64,000 nt of DNA, from contig JAFREQ010000151.1 of assembly GCA_025331565.1 (NCBI GenBank), forward strand, positions 186,001 through 250,000, read 5' to 3'. Made by a program: the position numbers and the translations under genes. Source of the DNA: Holacanthus passer. Taxonomy: Eukaryota; Chordata; Actinopteri; Pomacanthidae. How positions within the stretch are numbered: position 1 is the first letter of the stretch; each line of letters begins with the position of its first letter. Below the pieces are notes generated by a model. The model worked only from the letters and a program-made list of their open reading frames with translations, made no database searches and was not told the DNA's origin. Shown in pieces: positions 12,480 to 24,171 of this stretch.

Positions 12480-13290
12480 TATATAACACATAAGCATCAA
12501 GTAGAATCTGGGAGTTACCAGGATTAAGTACAAAATTATGTCGTCTGCCAGGAGATACATTTTATGATGTGTCTGATTTATTTTAAATTCCTTTATGTCA
12601 CAATCCTGTCTAATTTTCTGGGTAAGGGCTCAGTAGCCAAGACAAAGAGTCCTAGAAAGGGCAGCCCTGTCAACTCGATCTGCTGAAGGGAAACACTGTC
12701 CAGATCTGTCCATTAGTGATAATTTGGGCCTGGGGTTCGTGATAAAGGGATATTACCCAATAAAAAAGGGGCCAAACACAAACTTGGATGAAGCTCCAGC
12801 TTGTCAGAGGCCTTTTCAGCTACAGCTATACTCAGCTCAGTCTTCAGTTTTGTTATGTGGATAATATTCAAGAGCCAATGTAAATTGTTAGCTGGCGAAC
12901 ATTTCAAAATAAGCCACTCTGGCCTGGATTTATTAATTTTGTCAAATATTGGCCAATCCTTAGAGACCAATTTATAGTCTGAAATTAATAATGAAGTAGA
13001 CTGAAATGAAGAGCAGTTTAAATGGGCCTCTATGTTTTTTTTTGTGAGTCTCAGGGATTATGACAGTAAAGAATGATTTGAGGAGAGTTTGGGTTTTAGA
13101 TGTTAAATTAATTACATCCATGATGAGGGAGATGAATGAATCCTTAAATTCTCTGTAAAATTCAGGCGGGAAACCATCTTCCCCTGGTGATTTATTAAAA
13201 TGTAATATACCCAAAGTCTTTTCAGTTTCTTTCTGAGTGAAGTTTGAGCCAATCAATAGTGGAAGGAGTTCATCAGTCTTCGTCAGAAGG
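12480..13290 (-). mobile_element. Decayed L1/Tx1-type LINE, reverse-transcriptase fragment
   Basis: Reading the minus strand from 13290 downward gives successive blocks of an L1-clade ORF2 reverse transcriptase, in order and spread over several frames. A lead-in (T-x-K-E-T-E-K-T-L) precedes the signature NKSPGEDGFPPEFYREF at 13147-13197. It is followed by a degraded finger/palm block, the 'LLNIIHITK' and 'EKASDKLE' blocks (family: EKAFDRLEW) at about 12800-12870, then 'IRQDCDIK'. The catalytic motif is Y-L-L-A-D-D at 12540-12557, where the family has Y/F-A-D-D. Stops and frameshifts separate the blocks, so nothing here is translatable. The endonuclease domain and 3' end are missing, and the fragment ends abruptly near 13290. 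Swimmer/Tx1-like elements of fish are the likely source. Confidence 0.9.
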
Positions 13291-13299
13291 ACGCAGTGC

Positions 13300-14185
13300 T
13301 GCAGTGTACATTTTGAACTCAATATGATAATAATATATATAGTGGTGAAGAAACTGTAGAAGCTGGCTAAAGTACTCAGAACTGGTCTCCAAGTTAAGCG
13401 CCACCTAAGTTTAATGCATTAGCCGTGCACTTTTTTTTAAACATCTAAACACCTCAAATGCTCCCAGTGATTAGATTCAACCTCCCACTGCGTGAACCAC
13501 TCAGGAGAGATGATAGGACTCAAGCTAATTGCTTGAATTCAGAAACGTGTGTTATTTCATTAATATTTTAGCTCAGTTTCAGTGGCCCAGGATTCTGAAT
13601 AATTTAACCAGTGTTGGTTGGTTTGGGTGAGACCACACTGCTTACAGAGCTGAGAATGAGAGAAAAGTCAAACTCTGGCTTCCACGCATCGATTCCATAT
13701 CATCAACGTAAATGAGTTTCATTTCTGCCGTGTGATACAAGAACATGTTTTCTCACTCGCACATTAGAAAGTATCTGTGACAGGCACTTACATTTAGTCT
13801 TGTTGTTTGCACCCTAAAGGGGGTAAATTAAATTTTGCAAAGGTTTTCCTGAAATTGAATTATTCCCATGCACCCACAATTAAACCTTTTATCCAGCTCG
13901 ACTGTTTGCTCCATGTCACACTCCTTGAGTTATTTCAAAACTAAATTTGTGCCACGGAGGAAATGTAGGAAGCTGTCAGAACACTGTCTTTGCGAGGGAG
14001 TTACGTTGTGCCTCTGAAATCCTGATACGAAATCACTTGCCGAGCACAGGCTGCGAGAAATGTTGTTTATGCATGAATATGTAATAGACTGTGTCTTGTC
14101 TGTCCAGGCTGGTGACATCCTGTAAGTCCTGCACCAAAGAGGATCTCGGCTCCCTCAAAACACAGCAATGGTTTTATGAATGTGC
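13300..14185. other. Non-coding stretch, no recognised feature
   Basis: Unique AT-rich DNA between the LINE fragment and the next repeat. A pyrimidine tract ending in CAG at about 14107 is followed within 15 bases by a GTAAGT, too close for a normal exon. Confidence 0.5.
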
Positions 14186-14192
14186 ATGTCAC

Positions 14193-14298
14193 TGTAATAT
14201 CTCAACAACGGCTCAGTGGATTGTCATGACACTACATTGTAAAAACTTTGGTGATCCTCTGATTTTTTTTTTATCTAGCACCCCCTTGAGTGGCAAGC
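14193..14298 (+). repeat. Teleost dimeric repeat, body fragment
   Basis: It contains, in order, 'atatctcaacaac', 'ggattgtcatga', 'ctttggtgatcc', 'atctagcacc' and a short tail. These are the landmark blocks of an abundant teleost repeat. The same blocks occur twice in reverse orientation in the 18175-18550 copy, which independently supports the family within this window. Autonomous parent and class are not known to me. Confidence 0.7.
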
Positions 14299-14299
14299 A

Positions 14300-17225
14300 G
14301 CACAGGTTGGCATGCTTACAAACTAAAGGAAGATTGTGAATAATAACAGTATTATTGTGAACACGTTAGCTTTGCCCCTAAAGAAATTTTAAACCCTCGT
14401 TCTCAGCCACACTGTGGAGATATTTGGATGATACCTTTCTTGTAAAATGAGGTTTATAATCACCAGTGTTTCTGTGACCTGTGGCACAAATGACACGCTA
14501 ATGATAAATAATTTGAGCTATGCAGATTGAATAACTTAAACAAGGGTTGTTGTACGCTAACAAAATGAGAGTAGTCAATCCAGTGAACTTGGCCAGATAT
14601 TGTGGAAACTGTGATGTTATGGAAATACATTTTCATTAAAACTTTTGACACATGTGAGCAGGTAAAATGTCGGGTTTATGCAGGGTCATATAGAGAATTA
14701 ACTCTTGTTTGACTAGGTCAGTCAGAACTTTTTCAGCCTGACGTCTCTGCATTTTTTAAAAATATCAAATGATAAACGACTTGAAGTAATGTTTTTTTTA
14801 AATTCCAAAATGTGACTTTTGCCATAAGATAAACATTCAGTTGCCAAAACCATCAGGTAAGAGTTGAAAAAGCAGACTAATACTCGGAACTGCTCCCTAA
14901 AAATAAATCAGCTGTAGCACATTTCACATTTGAATCAAAATAAATGCCCTTATGCATATATTTCAGAACCTATGGGAGTGAAAGAAAATCCATCTATAGC
15001 AGAATTAATGTGTTATTTTTGTAATCTTAGCCTAGATTTGCAAACACGAGCGCCAGAGCCAAGAAATCATCAAAAGGAAAAAACTGGAGCTGCTCTTCTG
15101 TGCTGTCAGAGGAAGGCAGACCAACTTTTGTGGATACAGTGAATTTGCCTGAGGAGATTTTACAGGGATGTGAGCACATTTTCTGGTAAAAATAAAAACT
15201 GGGAGCAGTATAATTAAAGAAAGCTCATTTGGATCGAGGAGCTGAAACATTCAGAGGGTTCATAAAGTCGATCTGTGACTCATCAGCTCTCAGGGATGAA
15301 GCTCCATTTAACACTTTTTTGACTAAAAGAATGAGGATTTAGTTTTGCATGCTATGATGAAAGATTAGCGTCTTCACGGGTAAATAATAGATAATAAATA
15401 GATAAATATAGCAGGTGTTCGAGCTGTGTTTGTCAGCCCATATTAATGCTTTTCCCACTGAATGCTGTCTGATGTCATGATTTTGAGTCAGCATCCTGCC
15501 TGTAGTTTTTAAAAACATTCAAAATCACTTTTTTGATTTCGAGATGCGCTCCCTTCTGTAAATTTTCATTCTTTGATCGCACAAAACTTTATTTTCAAAT
15601 CAAATCAAAGCCAAAGAGGTGACTTTCATAAATCCCCTCTCTTTGATATCCTATCCAAAACTCTGGGACGTTTTAAATTTCATGCAGTGACTTGACTTTT
15701 TCAGATTAACTAAAGGATTAAGTGTTCATCTGAGAACATTTTCTTACTTCTAAAGCTAAATAAAAAAATGTTAAAACTCTTTATCGTCTGAGAAATATAT
15801 TGTCACAAAGCTGAAAATGGGGTGACTTATCAGACAAATGCTCATTTTTAGCCTCTTACTTTCCATTATATTGTGTTTTTCAGATTCAGGTTAGCTGTGG
15901 TTCTTAAAGCCCCTGAAAACTTGGGGTCCTACGCTGTATTAAAGTTAAGCAGTGAAAAACGATCCTCTTCATAAGCCCTGTGCAGGCATTGTATTTGTTG
16001 TGGATATTTTGAATGCAGCCGGTCTAATAATGTAGTTTCATGAAGGTGTAATGTGCCAGATTCTGCAGTTTGCTGCGATGCACCTCTGCTCTCCATTTGT
16101 CAGGATGAGTGTTCACCAGCCATACGCATTACGTTGATGTTGCCGGGTGACCTTGACACATCTTAGCTTTTGCTGAGCGGACACCTCTGCCCCCTTTTTC
16201 CCACCTCCCGCCTTATTTTCATGTGACAGCTGCTTAGCTTTCATTGCACTCAGGCCAAACAGAGAGTGTACAAATATTGCCTCTGTGTTTTAATTAAACA
16301 TAACATCTCTCTTGATGACATTGAATATTTGACCCTGTGTGTAGCTCTTCATATCCCACGACCAGGAATACCCATTTTCATAAAATTGCCCTGTGTATTA
16401 TAGCAATCTCTCAGCCCAATCTTAACCCTCATTTCAGTATCTACATCTATTATTAGCGCTGCTCTGCCTGGCAATCCTGCTGTTTTTTTGGTGACATTTA
16501 TAAAAGTTTCATTGCAGCAATATAAAACATTACATGTCACGCTCTCATTAATCATTTGTGTCATGGATCATTGCTTCAGAGCCAGACCAGAGCGCTGGCG
16601 GGGGACGTTAATAGGAAGCAACTCTCCTTCCTCAGCTAGTCTGTTTCCATTTGTGACAGACACACCGAGTGGTAAAGCTGATAAAATGGACAATATGTCA
16701 TCCTGAATTAGATTTTTTTTAAAATGAATGATTATGATTTGCTTGTGTGTGTGCTCCGTGAGTGTGACATTTATTTTACAACCAGGTATTGGGTCCAAAT
16801 GAGGACATGAATGTGGTCTCCTGTGAGGGCTTTTTGATAGATTTATGTTTTTCACAAAAAGAGGAAAGGTTAGACATGTATAATGGAGGGGGTTAAAGTT
16901 CAGAAAATGAATGAATGTCCTCTCAGTTTGAGCATCAGGAGGGCACGACCTTACCTGGCAAAGTGGAAGCAGCCTTGCATTAAGTGTACACTTTGGGAAC
17001 AGGGGACGGTTTAGAAACTTTAAAAAAAAAAGAAAGTTAATACTCACATTTGAAGCCCTGGTTGGAGTTAGTCTGTTAGACTGTATAGTAGATTGTTTAT
17101 TTAGTGTTAATTGTTTAAATATTTTAATGTGAAATCGATAAATCAGTAATGAAGAAATCCATATATTTCTGCTATTTGTAACTCGTACACAGGAGCAAGA
17201 CATCCAGAAAAACATGATCAGTTTT
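14300..17225. other. Non-coding stretch with a regulatory-looking island near 16.1 kb
   Basis: No coding gene was recognised. About 16070-16260 is compositionally complex and GC-richer than its surroundings, the kind of island often deeply conserved in fish. Conservation cannot be judged from one sequence. The 278-codon minus frame at 16568-17404 is explained mainly by the minisatellite at its start and is not called. Confidence 0.45.
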
Positions 17226-17248
17226 ATGTGACTTGCAGTTGTTGTGTG

Positions 17249-17378
17249 TTCATTTTGTGTCTTTTTCCAGTTGTTTTGCTTCTCTTTGTCGTTATTTTGC
17301 TTCTCTTTGTCGTTGTTTTGCTTCTCTTTGTCGTTGTTTTGTGTAACTTTAAGCTGGTTTTGTCTCCTTCTGTGGTCG
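17249..17378. repeat. 21-bp minisatellite
   Basis: Three near-identical 21-bp units (ttgttttgcttctctttgtcg) occupy 17271-17333. Diverged units flank them: one of 22 bp upstream (17249-17270) and two downstream (17334-17354 and a 24-bp one to 17378). Because the unit is a multiple of three, reading frames stay open through the array. On the minus strand it encodes a repeating N-D-K-E-K-Q-N heptad, which inflates a spurious 278-codon ORF. Units of this TTTTG...CTCTTTGT type are common in teleost genomes. Confidence 0.95.
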
Positions 17379-17389
17379 TTTTTGCAACA

Positions 17390-18170
17390 AGAAATGTTAC
17401 TCACATATCACAAGAGAGAACTTTGTGGAGTATCTCTTGCTAACTGTACCAGCTTCTGCATCACTGACAAAGATAGACATTATTGACAGAATGGCAGTCA
17501 ACCATATATGAGAGAATCACCATCAACTGCAGATGAGGGGAAAAAAACTCCCTCATTGCTGAACTTTATCCTCTCCAATTCTGTCTGATCTCTATCAAGT
17601 GCTCCATGGAGAGTAAGGAAAACATTTACGGGGAAACTACGAGATTCGATTTAGATTGTTGGCCTCCAAACTGCATCCCCAATGCTTTTATTACATGAAT
17701 GGAACGGAGCGCACTTTACACACAATTACTTTTCCATTTGAGTGTTTGATGACCTAAAATAGTGGTGTTTAGTTTTTATCAAGGCACACGGTATGAGAGT
17801 TGAAAGGGAATAAAGGGTAGGAGAGGCAGAATGATACTGAATCTTGGGAGGGTAACAAGAGTCGGACATACTGAGAAAAAATAAGAGTCAACTTCAGAAA
17901 TTTCAGTGGAATATGACAGGGATTGGGGTCATCCCCTCGATCCCCAATGAAAACATCTTTTCATTTATGCTGGACTGTTAAAACAAACCACAAATCATAG
18001 AGGGAGAACAAACAAATAATGAATAGGGTCCCAACCGATAATTCTTTTGTGCTTTAAGAAATAAAAGACAAAACATTTGTCTTAAGTTAAATGGCTCTGA
18101 AGTTTCACAAGAACAATTTTAAATTTCAGCAACTGCTTGTGATAAATCTTAAAACAAGTCTAAGAGTCTA
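17390..18170. other. Non-coding stretch, no recognised feature
   Basis: Unique-looking AT-rich DNA between the minisatellite and the next repeat copy. There is no open frame of note. Confidence 0.55.
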
Positions 18171-18174
18171 CGTC

Positions 18175-18550
18175 CATGCTAGCTGAAGTCAATAGTTTTT
18201 GCAGGTATTTGGTCACAAATCAAAGTATTGGATGAGTTAAAAGTTGAACGTGATGATGACGCTAGATGAAAAGTAAAATTATCGCCAAAGCTATCACAGT
18301 TCATCCTGCAGGGAACATGAATGTCCTGAAGAGTAATCCATCTCAGAATTGCAAATGTTGACCTCATGGTGGCGCAAGAGGAAAAATCAAAGGGTCACTA
18401 AAGTCAGATTGATCGACTGTCTGGGTGTCTGATGAATGTCTGAATGAAATTTTGTGGGAATCCATCCAGTACTTGTTGAGAGATTTCAGTCTGGACCAAA
18501 GTGGACCATCATTGCTGTTCCTGTTCCTGTGTTTACATGGCTAAAAAAAA
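18175..18550 (-). repeat. Teleost dimeric repeat, near-complete inverted copy
   Basis: Two successive, related subunits are visible. The first (about 18240-18340) has 'gacgctagatgaaaag', 'atcgccaaag', 'ttcatcctgcaggg' and 'catgaatgtcct'. The second (about 18357-18495) has 'ggtggcgcaagagg', 'tcactaaagtc', 'gatgaatgtctgaatgaa', 'aatccatccag' and 'cttgttgagagatttcag'. The end 'tctggaccaaagtgga ... acatggctaaaa' matches the expected terminal block. The dimer is opposite in orientation to the 14.2-kb copy. Part of the first subunit's 3' half is deleted or scrambled. Confidence 0.8.
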
Positions 18551-18554
18551 TGAA

Positions 18555-20885
18555 ATAAATCTAGTCTAACCAAGCCTATGAATGACATTAAAGCCCATAA
18601 ACTCTTTAAACATTTGCAGCACTTGCTTAACTTAAGGTTATGTGTAGTGATAAATTACGTCTAGTTTTGACAGCAGGCTGTAAAAACAGGAGACTGACCT
18701 TTTAACCACAGCTTCAGGCTTCTGTATGAGCTGATATCTGCTGTGCTGTACTGTCCTTGAGCCAACCGTGACCTCTGACCTCTCTGTGGAGGCAGCAATA
18801 CATGAAAAGCATTTCTCTACTGGTGTCAGTAGAAAAAAAAAAAGCAGACATATTACACCATTATTATGATCAGTGTAGATAGTTACACATCTGCAGGGAG
18901 CTGATTTGAGTGATTATCTCATGAGGTGTTGAGATTTCTCGCTGTTGGAGAAGATCATGCAACTCTGCCTCCTTGAAATTGCATTTATACCACAAATGTG
19001 CAATGTTGATTGTGTTCAGAGATAAAATATTCAAAATAAATAAAATATAAGAAATTATTCATATTGACTGTGTTGAAGAGATCACTCCAAATCCTTCGTA
19101 GGTTGAGTGTTTAATAATATGCTATTGTAGTTAAATTGTAACACCTTCCTTATTAATTTGATTGTTGTGGTTAAAAATGCCTTTCATGTAGAGCTCTGCC
19201 TGGGAGGCTCAGTTGAGGGCAACAAAATAACATGTGCTTAGTACAGCCTGGGTCATTCCTCATTTGGATGATACCCTGAGGGAAATTTAAAGTTCAGCTT
19301 TCCTGTTTGTCTTGTTTTTATTGTTTGAAATTGAACCTGAACTCCAGCAAATTATTGTTTTACTTTTTTAAAGAATTGGATGCAGGAATACAAACATTTT
19401 ACAGACACCCTAGGCCTCCATTAGTACATTTCTTATCGGCAAAAGCCTGACATGAATATTAAAATTCTGAATAAAAGTTCATTTAAATGCTCCACTGCAA
19501 GCAGCAGGGACAAATGGAATGAAATTTATAAATGAATGAGTTTTGTTGAGGCCATTTAATTTTCATTTTTCATTACATTTTAAAAGCGTGCAGATGTTCA
19601 AGTGTGTGTACTCGATGATAGCCAAATAAGATGGTCCTAACTCAAAAGTCCCATTTAGAAAGAATAAAATCTTGACAATCCTCAGGGAAATGAGCAGGGA
19701 TGAAACTGAAAAAAACGACTTCCCTGTGAGACTGGTGTTGCCAAACAGACGAAACGATTCTACTGTATCGTCTTGTCTTGAATCACGCTCAACCACAGGA
19801 AAACTCCCAGCATGCTCTGGAGCTTGTTGCTGATTCCTCACGAAGGTTTGATTTGTGCTCACAACTTGGGTTTTCTCACTTTTGCGCCAAATGAGGCTTT
19901 GGTGGCATAAAATTTGGATTTGAAATGTTGCTCTGAGATTGCTTCGATTATTTCACAGCGGGTGCCACTGTGAATTCATTATTCAGCTACACAGACTAAA
20001 TAGTAAGACAATAACTAAAAAGAACAACAAAGTCTGGATAAACAGACTGATCATGTTTAAAAAAATCACATAAATCTACCATTTATTTCCTGATAATTCT
20101 CAGTTTAGATTTTCCTCTCTTCGTTTTGCTTTGTTGGCTGTAGTCATCAGATGTGTGTTTTGGCTCGAGCGCGTAGTGGCAAAGCAAACCGGTTGGCTGA
20201 GAAAGTTTTGGGCAACTCTTCGGCACCAGCTGGCTGCTTACAAGACTTGGCCCGTGTAGCTGATAAGCAGAGTCAACTTCACAGATCACAACATGGGAGG
20301 GGTGTCAGAGTTTGGATCTTAAATCACAGATTTTTGTTTGTGGCCCAACACATTTCACAAATAATTCAGAATATCTAATCTGTAGTGATTAACCTTGGTA
20401 AATATTGAAAATGAGATGTTTGCTTAATATATGTCTCTGCTGGGACCAAATGAAGGGCAGCACGAAAGGGGAAGGTCATACAAATATTTAATCTTGTTTC
20501 AGGGAGGGGGGTATTGGCAGTGTGAGGACACAGAAGCTGGTTTGGTTTACTTGACCTTTTTTCAACTGTTCCTGTATAAAGTAGTTAAAGCCATGTACTG
20601 TGGCTCCAATAATATTATAAATATTTCTACATTTTGTTGGGCATCATATATTTATTGGTCACGACAATAAAAACGCATTGTTTAAAGTGATTAACTAGAT
20701 TGTATTTGACCAATAAATGTTAAATTCATGTCTATGCAGGCCTCGTTTTTGAGCTAGGTATGTCATGAATGTACTAAATTCATGATATTAAAAGTGAATT
20801 TGCAGTTTTTAGGTGATCATATTAGATCATATATAGTTGATATTCATTCAATGACACACAGCCACTGAAGTTATTGGTTATTGAA
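18555..20885. other. Non-coding stretch, no recognised feature
   Basis: AT-rich unique DNA. A GC-richer patch at about 20150-20270 is open on both strands (75 codons on plus, 68 on minus) but encodes nothing recognisable and may be a regulatory island. Confidence 0.5.
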
Positions 20886-20892
20886 TACTGTA

Positions 20893-20985
20893 TTTAAAGG
20901 AACAGTTGGGACATGCTCTCAGTTGTCTTTTTACCAAGATATAGATGAGAAGATCGGTACCACTGTCATATCTTAGACCTTTCAC
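20893..20985 (+). mobile_element. Truncated MITE, 5' end only
   Basis: It starts 'tttaaaggaacagttggg' and continues into 'atagatgagaagatcggtaccactgtcat'. That is the left terminal inverted repeat plus subterminal region of the same foldback family as the complete element at 25317-25599. No right terminus is found downstream, so this copy lost its 3' part. Confidence 0.65.
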
Positions 20986-20989
20986 TTCA

Positions 20990-22025
20990 GCTCGTGAAAA
21001 ATTGAAGCATAATAAAAGTGTTGCGTTCACATTTTTGTTCAGTGAAATGTCCTCTTGAAAATATAGCGAGCCGCATACATTGGGTAGATTTTCAACAAGG
21101 CTGCCATGTCAAAGTAAAAGCATCAGGTCAAAAATAACAACAGCAGTGATGTCCGTTTTGACTTTCAGGGTTCAAGAGTGTAAAAAGCTGATTTTACAGC
21201 AGCAGTACAGCATTTCAGACTTTCTCTAACACCTATTTCCAGTGCATGTCAGTGTGTGTAAAGCTTGTGGCTTAATAAAGGTCACACACTTCAAGTCTCT
21301 TAAAATCTATACTCATGTACTTTCCTGTTATTTTGACTATAGCATTTTAAATTCATGTTTATTTACATTTATTTCTGGCAGGAAGACTCATTACTGGTCA
21401 TGTTGTTTGACTTGGAGTTATGATCCTATTCTTCAGGGATGTAGTATAGCTGCTTCAAATCAGTATTATCACTCCCGTAATTACAATATGCTTCTGTAGG
21501 GCCATACTTTTCAGTCAGAAGGTGCTTATCATCAGTTGTTATCCTTGATAAACAGCAAAGTAATCCAGCTCCATTTCATGACAAAGATGGCAGCGTTAGC
21601 TTAACACAACAGATTTTAATACTTCCTCACAGTGTGAAATGAGCTGGATTGCGTCTGTCTTAGCAGTAGATGATAACGGCCCGCTGAGCCGACTAGGAGG
21701 TAAAGTATGAACCTATTAATCCACATCTTTGCTGCTGATGATAACATCCATTTAATGGGGCGATAACATTCGGAGCAGGTGATAAATAACACGCAGGGAG
21801 CAAATAAGCCCCTAATACTCAACATAGAGCATAACACATGTACAGGGACTTCACCATCATGCAGACAACACATCCTTTGACCCCAAAAACACGCTTGAAT
21901 AGAGTGTTGTTGCACCATGATGGAGATAAACCATTTGCCATTATTGTGTTTTAAACCTTATTATACCATTGTATTCTATTATCATCAAGTAAATTCAATG
22001 AATCAATTATGAAATGATTGACTGA
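20990..22025. other. Non-coding stretch, no recognised feature
   Basis: No repeat or gene was recognised. The 100-codon minus frame at 21616-21918 has no recognisable domain. Confidence 0.5.
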
Positions 22026-22029
22026 CAGG

Positions 22030-22253
22030 ATGGCTGTGGCTCAGCAAGTAGAGTGTGTTGTCCTCGGCTCCTCCTGCATGGCCACATGTCAGCGTGTCAC
22101 TGAGCAAAACACTGAACACCGAAATTGGCCATCTTCTTACATGGCAGCTCCACCGCGGCTGGTGTGTATGAATGGGTGAATGAGAGGTATTGTCAAGCGC
22201 TTTGTCTTGCTTATGCAGAAAAGCTCTTTATAAGTGCAGTCCATTTACCATGT
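22030..22253 (+). mobile_element. tRNA-type teleost SINE lacking box B
   Basis: The head 'ggctgtggctcagcaagtag' corresponds to a tRNA-related box A (TGGCTCAGxxxGTAGAG). Next come 'gagcaaaacactgaac' and 'gtgtgtatgaatgggtgaatg', then the tail 'aagcgctttg...aaaagctctttataagtgcag...ccatttaccat', all landmark blocks of an abundant teleost SINE. The stretch between 'gttgtcct' and 'cggctcctcc' is shorter than in the consensus I recall: about 30-35 bp that would carry box B (GGTTCGANNCC) is missing. The internal pol III promoter is therefore broken and the copy is dead. Confidence 0.8.
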
Positions 22254-22439
22254 AGACAGGTAGATAATTATTCTCTATTGTCTCAGGGAGAATTTGGTTT
22301 TCAAAGCTTGCATATTTTTGTGTCTCTCGCATGAAAAACATGAAACATAGCGTGTACCTGTGCTCATTCAGTATATACATTGATGCGTCTGCATATATCC
22401 CCAAATACATCAACCATGTCTCCAAGAAATTACATTTAC

Positions 22440-22580
22440 ATACACATAATTTGCAATAGGAAATACTAAATAAATAATGTATCTGGCAAGTTGCAAAATG
22501 TAGATATTTAACCAGTAAATCAACAACTCTCATTTCCCTTCAATATCTGCTCTTAGAAGAGAAGATCTACTCATAGCTAC
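22440..22580 (+). repeat. Diverged repeat, relative of the 36.8- and 43.6-kb copies
   Basis: It shares 'aatttgcaatagga', 'caatatctgct' and 'atctactcata' with the sequence at 36814-36965, in the same order and orientation. The match is interrupted and diverged. It is seen only by comparison inside this window; family unknown. Confidence 0.35.
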
Positions 22581-22595
22581 TAAAGCTTTATTGAA

Positions 22596-22765
22596 CTTTT
22601 TATGGTTATGTAAAGTCACAACACATAGTTAGATAAGATAATGGGAAGATTGTGGTCTAGGTTGAATATTAAAAAAGCTTAACAGGTTTACTTTATTAAC
22701 ATTTTAATCAAAAGCCACAATCTTATTATAACCCTTACTGAAGCGTTACCACACAGAGACTCTGA
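22596..22765. repeat. Foldback repeat of the 'GGTTAGG...AAGATTGTGGT' type
   Basis: The left arm (about 22600-22665) contains 'ttatggttatgtaaagtc' and 'gggaagattgtggtctagg'. The right arm (about 22713-22760) contains 'aagccacaatcttattataaccc', whose reverse complement resembles the left arm. It matches a palindromic teleost repeat built on 'GTTAGGTTTAGGCAACAAAA' and 'AAAGATCGTGGTTTGGGTT'. Strongly mutated. Confidence 0.55.
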
Positions 22766-22876
22766 CTCTTATGATGCGTCTAATATTAAGCTTTTGGACA
22801 CGTCATAGTGGTAATAATTTAATGATATCTTTTTAGCATTGAGGTCATGATAGTGTCAACTGCATTACATTCAGAG

Positions 22877-22940
22877 GTGTTCCTAATATTCTGCTCCCTT
22901 TATCAGGTGTATCTAATAAAGTCTCCACTGACTGTAGGTC
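22877..22940 (+). repeat. Teleost repeat terminus ('caggtgtatctaataaagt')
   Basis: The blocks 'gttcctaatattctgctccc' and 'atcaggtgtatctaataaag' followed by 'tctccactgactgta' match a phrase shared by many interspersed repeats of fishes (consensus near 'CAGGTGTACCTAATAAAGTGGCC'). The class is uncertain to me. Confidence 0.5.
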
Positions 22941-23057
22941 CACATCCACTGCCATCCACCAAGGCTTCTGTGCAATACAAAAATACAGCCATCAAACCAT
23001 CATTACAATGTACATGGGAGAGCAAATTACCGGCATATAAACGTAATTACTAGGAGA

Positions 23058-23160
23058 TGTGGTTGGTGTGTGAATGGCTTAATGACAGGCATTGTGAAAC
23101 ACTTTGTTCTACTTAGGTAGAAAAGTGCTTTACTGTATAAGTGCAGGCCATTTACCATGT
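23058..23160 (+). mobile_element. SINE 3' end, second copy
   Basis: The blocks 'ggtgtgtgaatggcttaatg', 'attgtgaaacactttgtt' and 'aaaagtgctttactgtataa' followed by 'gtgcaggccatttaccatgt' are the same 3' part as in the SINE at 22030-22253, in the same orientation about 0.9 kb downstream. The tRNA-related head is missing or unrecognisable. Confidence 0.7.
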
Positions 23161-23164
23161 ATCT

Positions 23165-24170
23165 AAAGAGAAGATACTGTGGTTGCATCCTGACTGTAGT
23201 GACATAACCGTATAGCTAAAAGAGCTACCAAACCTTGGATTATAAGGACAAAGCACCAACAGTTGCAAAATGTAGTGTTAGAAAAGCTGTGAGATGAGAG
23301 TTATGACAGTATATTTCACAAGTTACAGGTGGAGGTGTCCTCACTTGGCCCAAAGTACGACATCAGAGAAGACTAGTGACAACATTATGCAGCATGTAGG
23401 AGTAACAGCAGCACCCGGGTTCAGTTTTGGTGAACATTTTAAATCCTCCCTTGTTTTTTTTTCTTTCACTTATTTCATCAGACAAACTGTGAAGTACGTA
23501 TTTGCTTTTATATGCTCAGGGTGAGTTACATAATCTGTGGAGAGAACAGTTGCCTCTTTGTGCGAGTACGAATAAAAGCCATTTATTATGCATACCGCTT
23601 TTCGAATCACAAACAGCATCCTAAGATGTGATATTAGCTCTGGTTTAAGTTGCTTCCCTAGCTCTTCTTGAATGGTGTGTTGCTAAAATCATTACCTGAT
23701 TCTCAGTCATTCAAAGGCAGGTAGTGTATGCATCTCTCCCCCGCAGTGCTTTTTCATTTTATTCCAGCTCAGTGTGAATCACAAACATAATATCAACACA
23801 TTTGTGTTACATAATAACTGACATCAGCCTTTTTTTAAATGTCTAATTAAAATTGGGTTTTATAACGAAGGAAGCAGCAGCATCTGATATCAGTTAGTCT
23901 GGTTACAGGACGTCATAATCAAAACCGACACAACTAATACTTTCCTAACAGAAAAGTACAACAAAACAAGTCGGTCCAAAGATATTCTAGACTGCAACAA
24001 ACTAAATAACAATAAAACAATATTTTTCTCATTTTGGCTCAATAATCTTTAGTATTATGAAAACAACAGTTTAGATGTTATCACAGTTTAAAAAAGAAGA
24101 AGAAATCAAAAATGAAAACCACAACACAACAAAATCATTTTAATTTAAAGTCAGCTTACTCATTTTCCCT
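23165..24170. other. Non-coding stretch, no recognised feature
   Basis: AT-rich DNA with no recognisable repeat or gene. A very A-rich part lies at about 23930-24150. Confidence 0.5.
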
Positions 24171-24171
24171 G

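Noticed and set aside
16568..17404. 278-codon minus-strand ORF, the longest in the window
   Set aside because: It is held open by the 21-bp minisatellite near its start and by low-complexity Lys/Asn-rich sequence. The rest has no domain and no promoter or splice context.
22030..22110. Possible tRNA gene at the SINE head
   Set aside because: Only box A is present. There is no cloverleaf or T-arm, and the 3' part is a SINE body.
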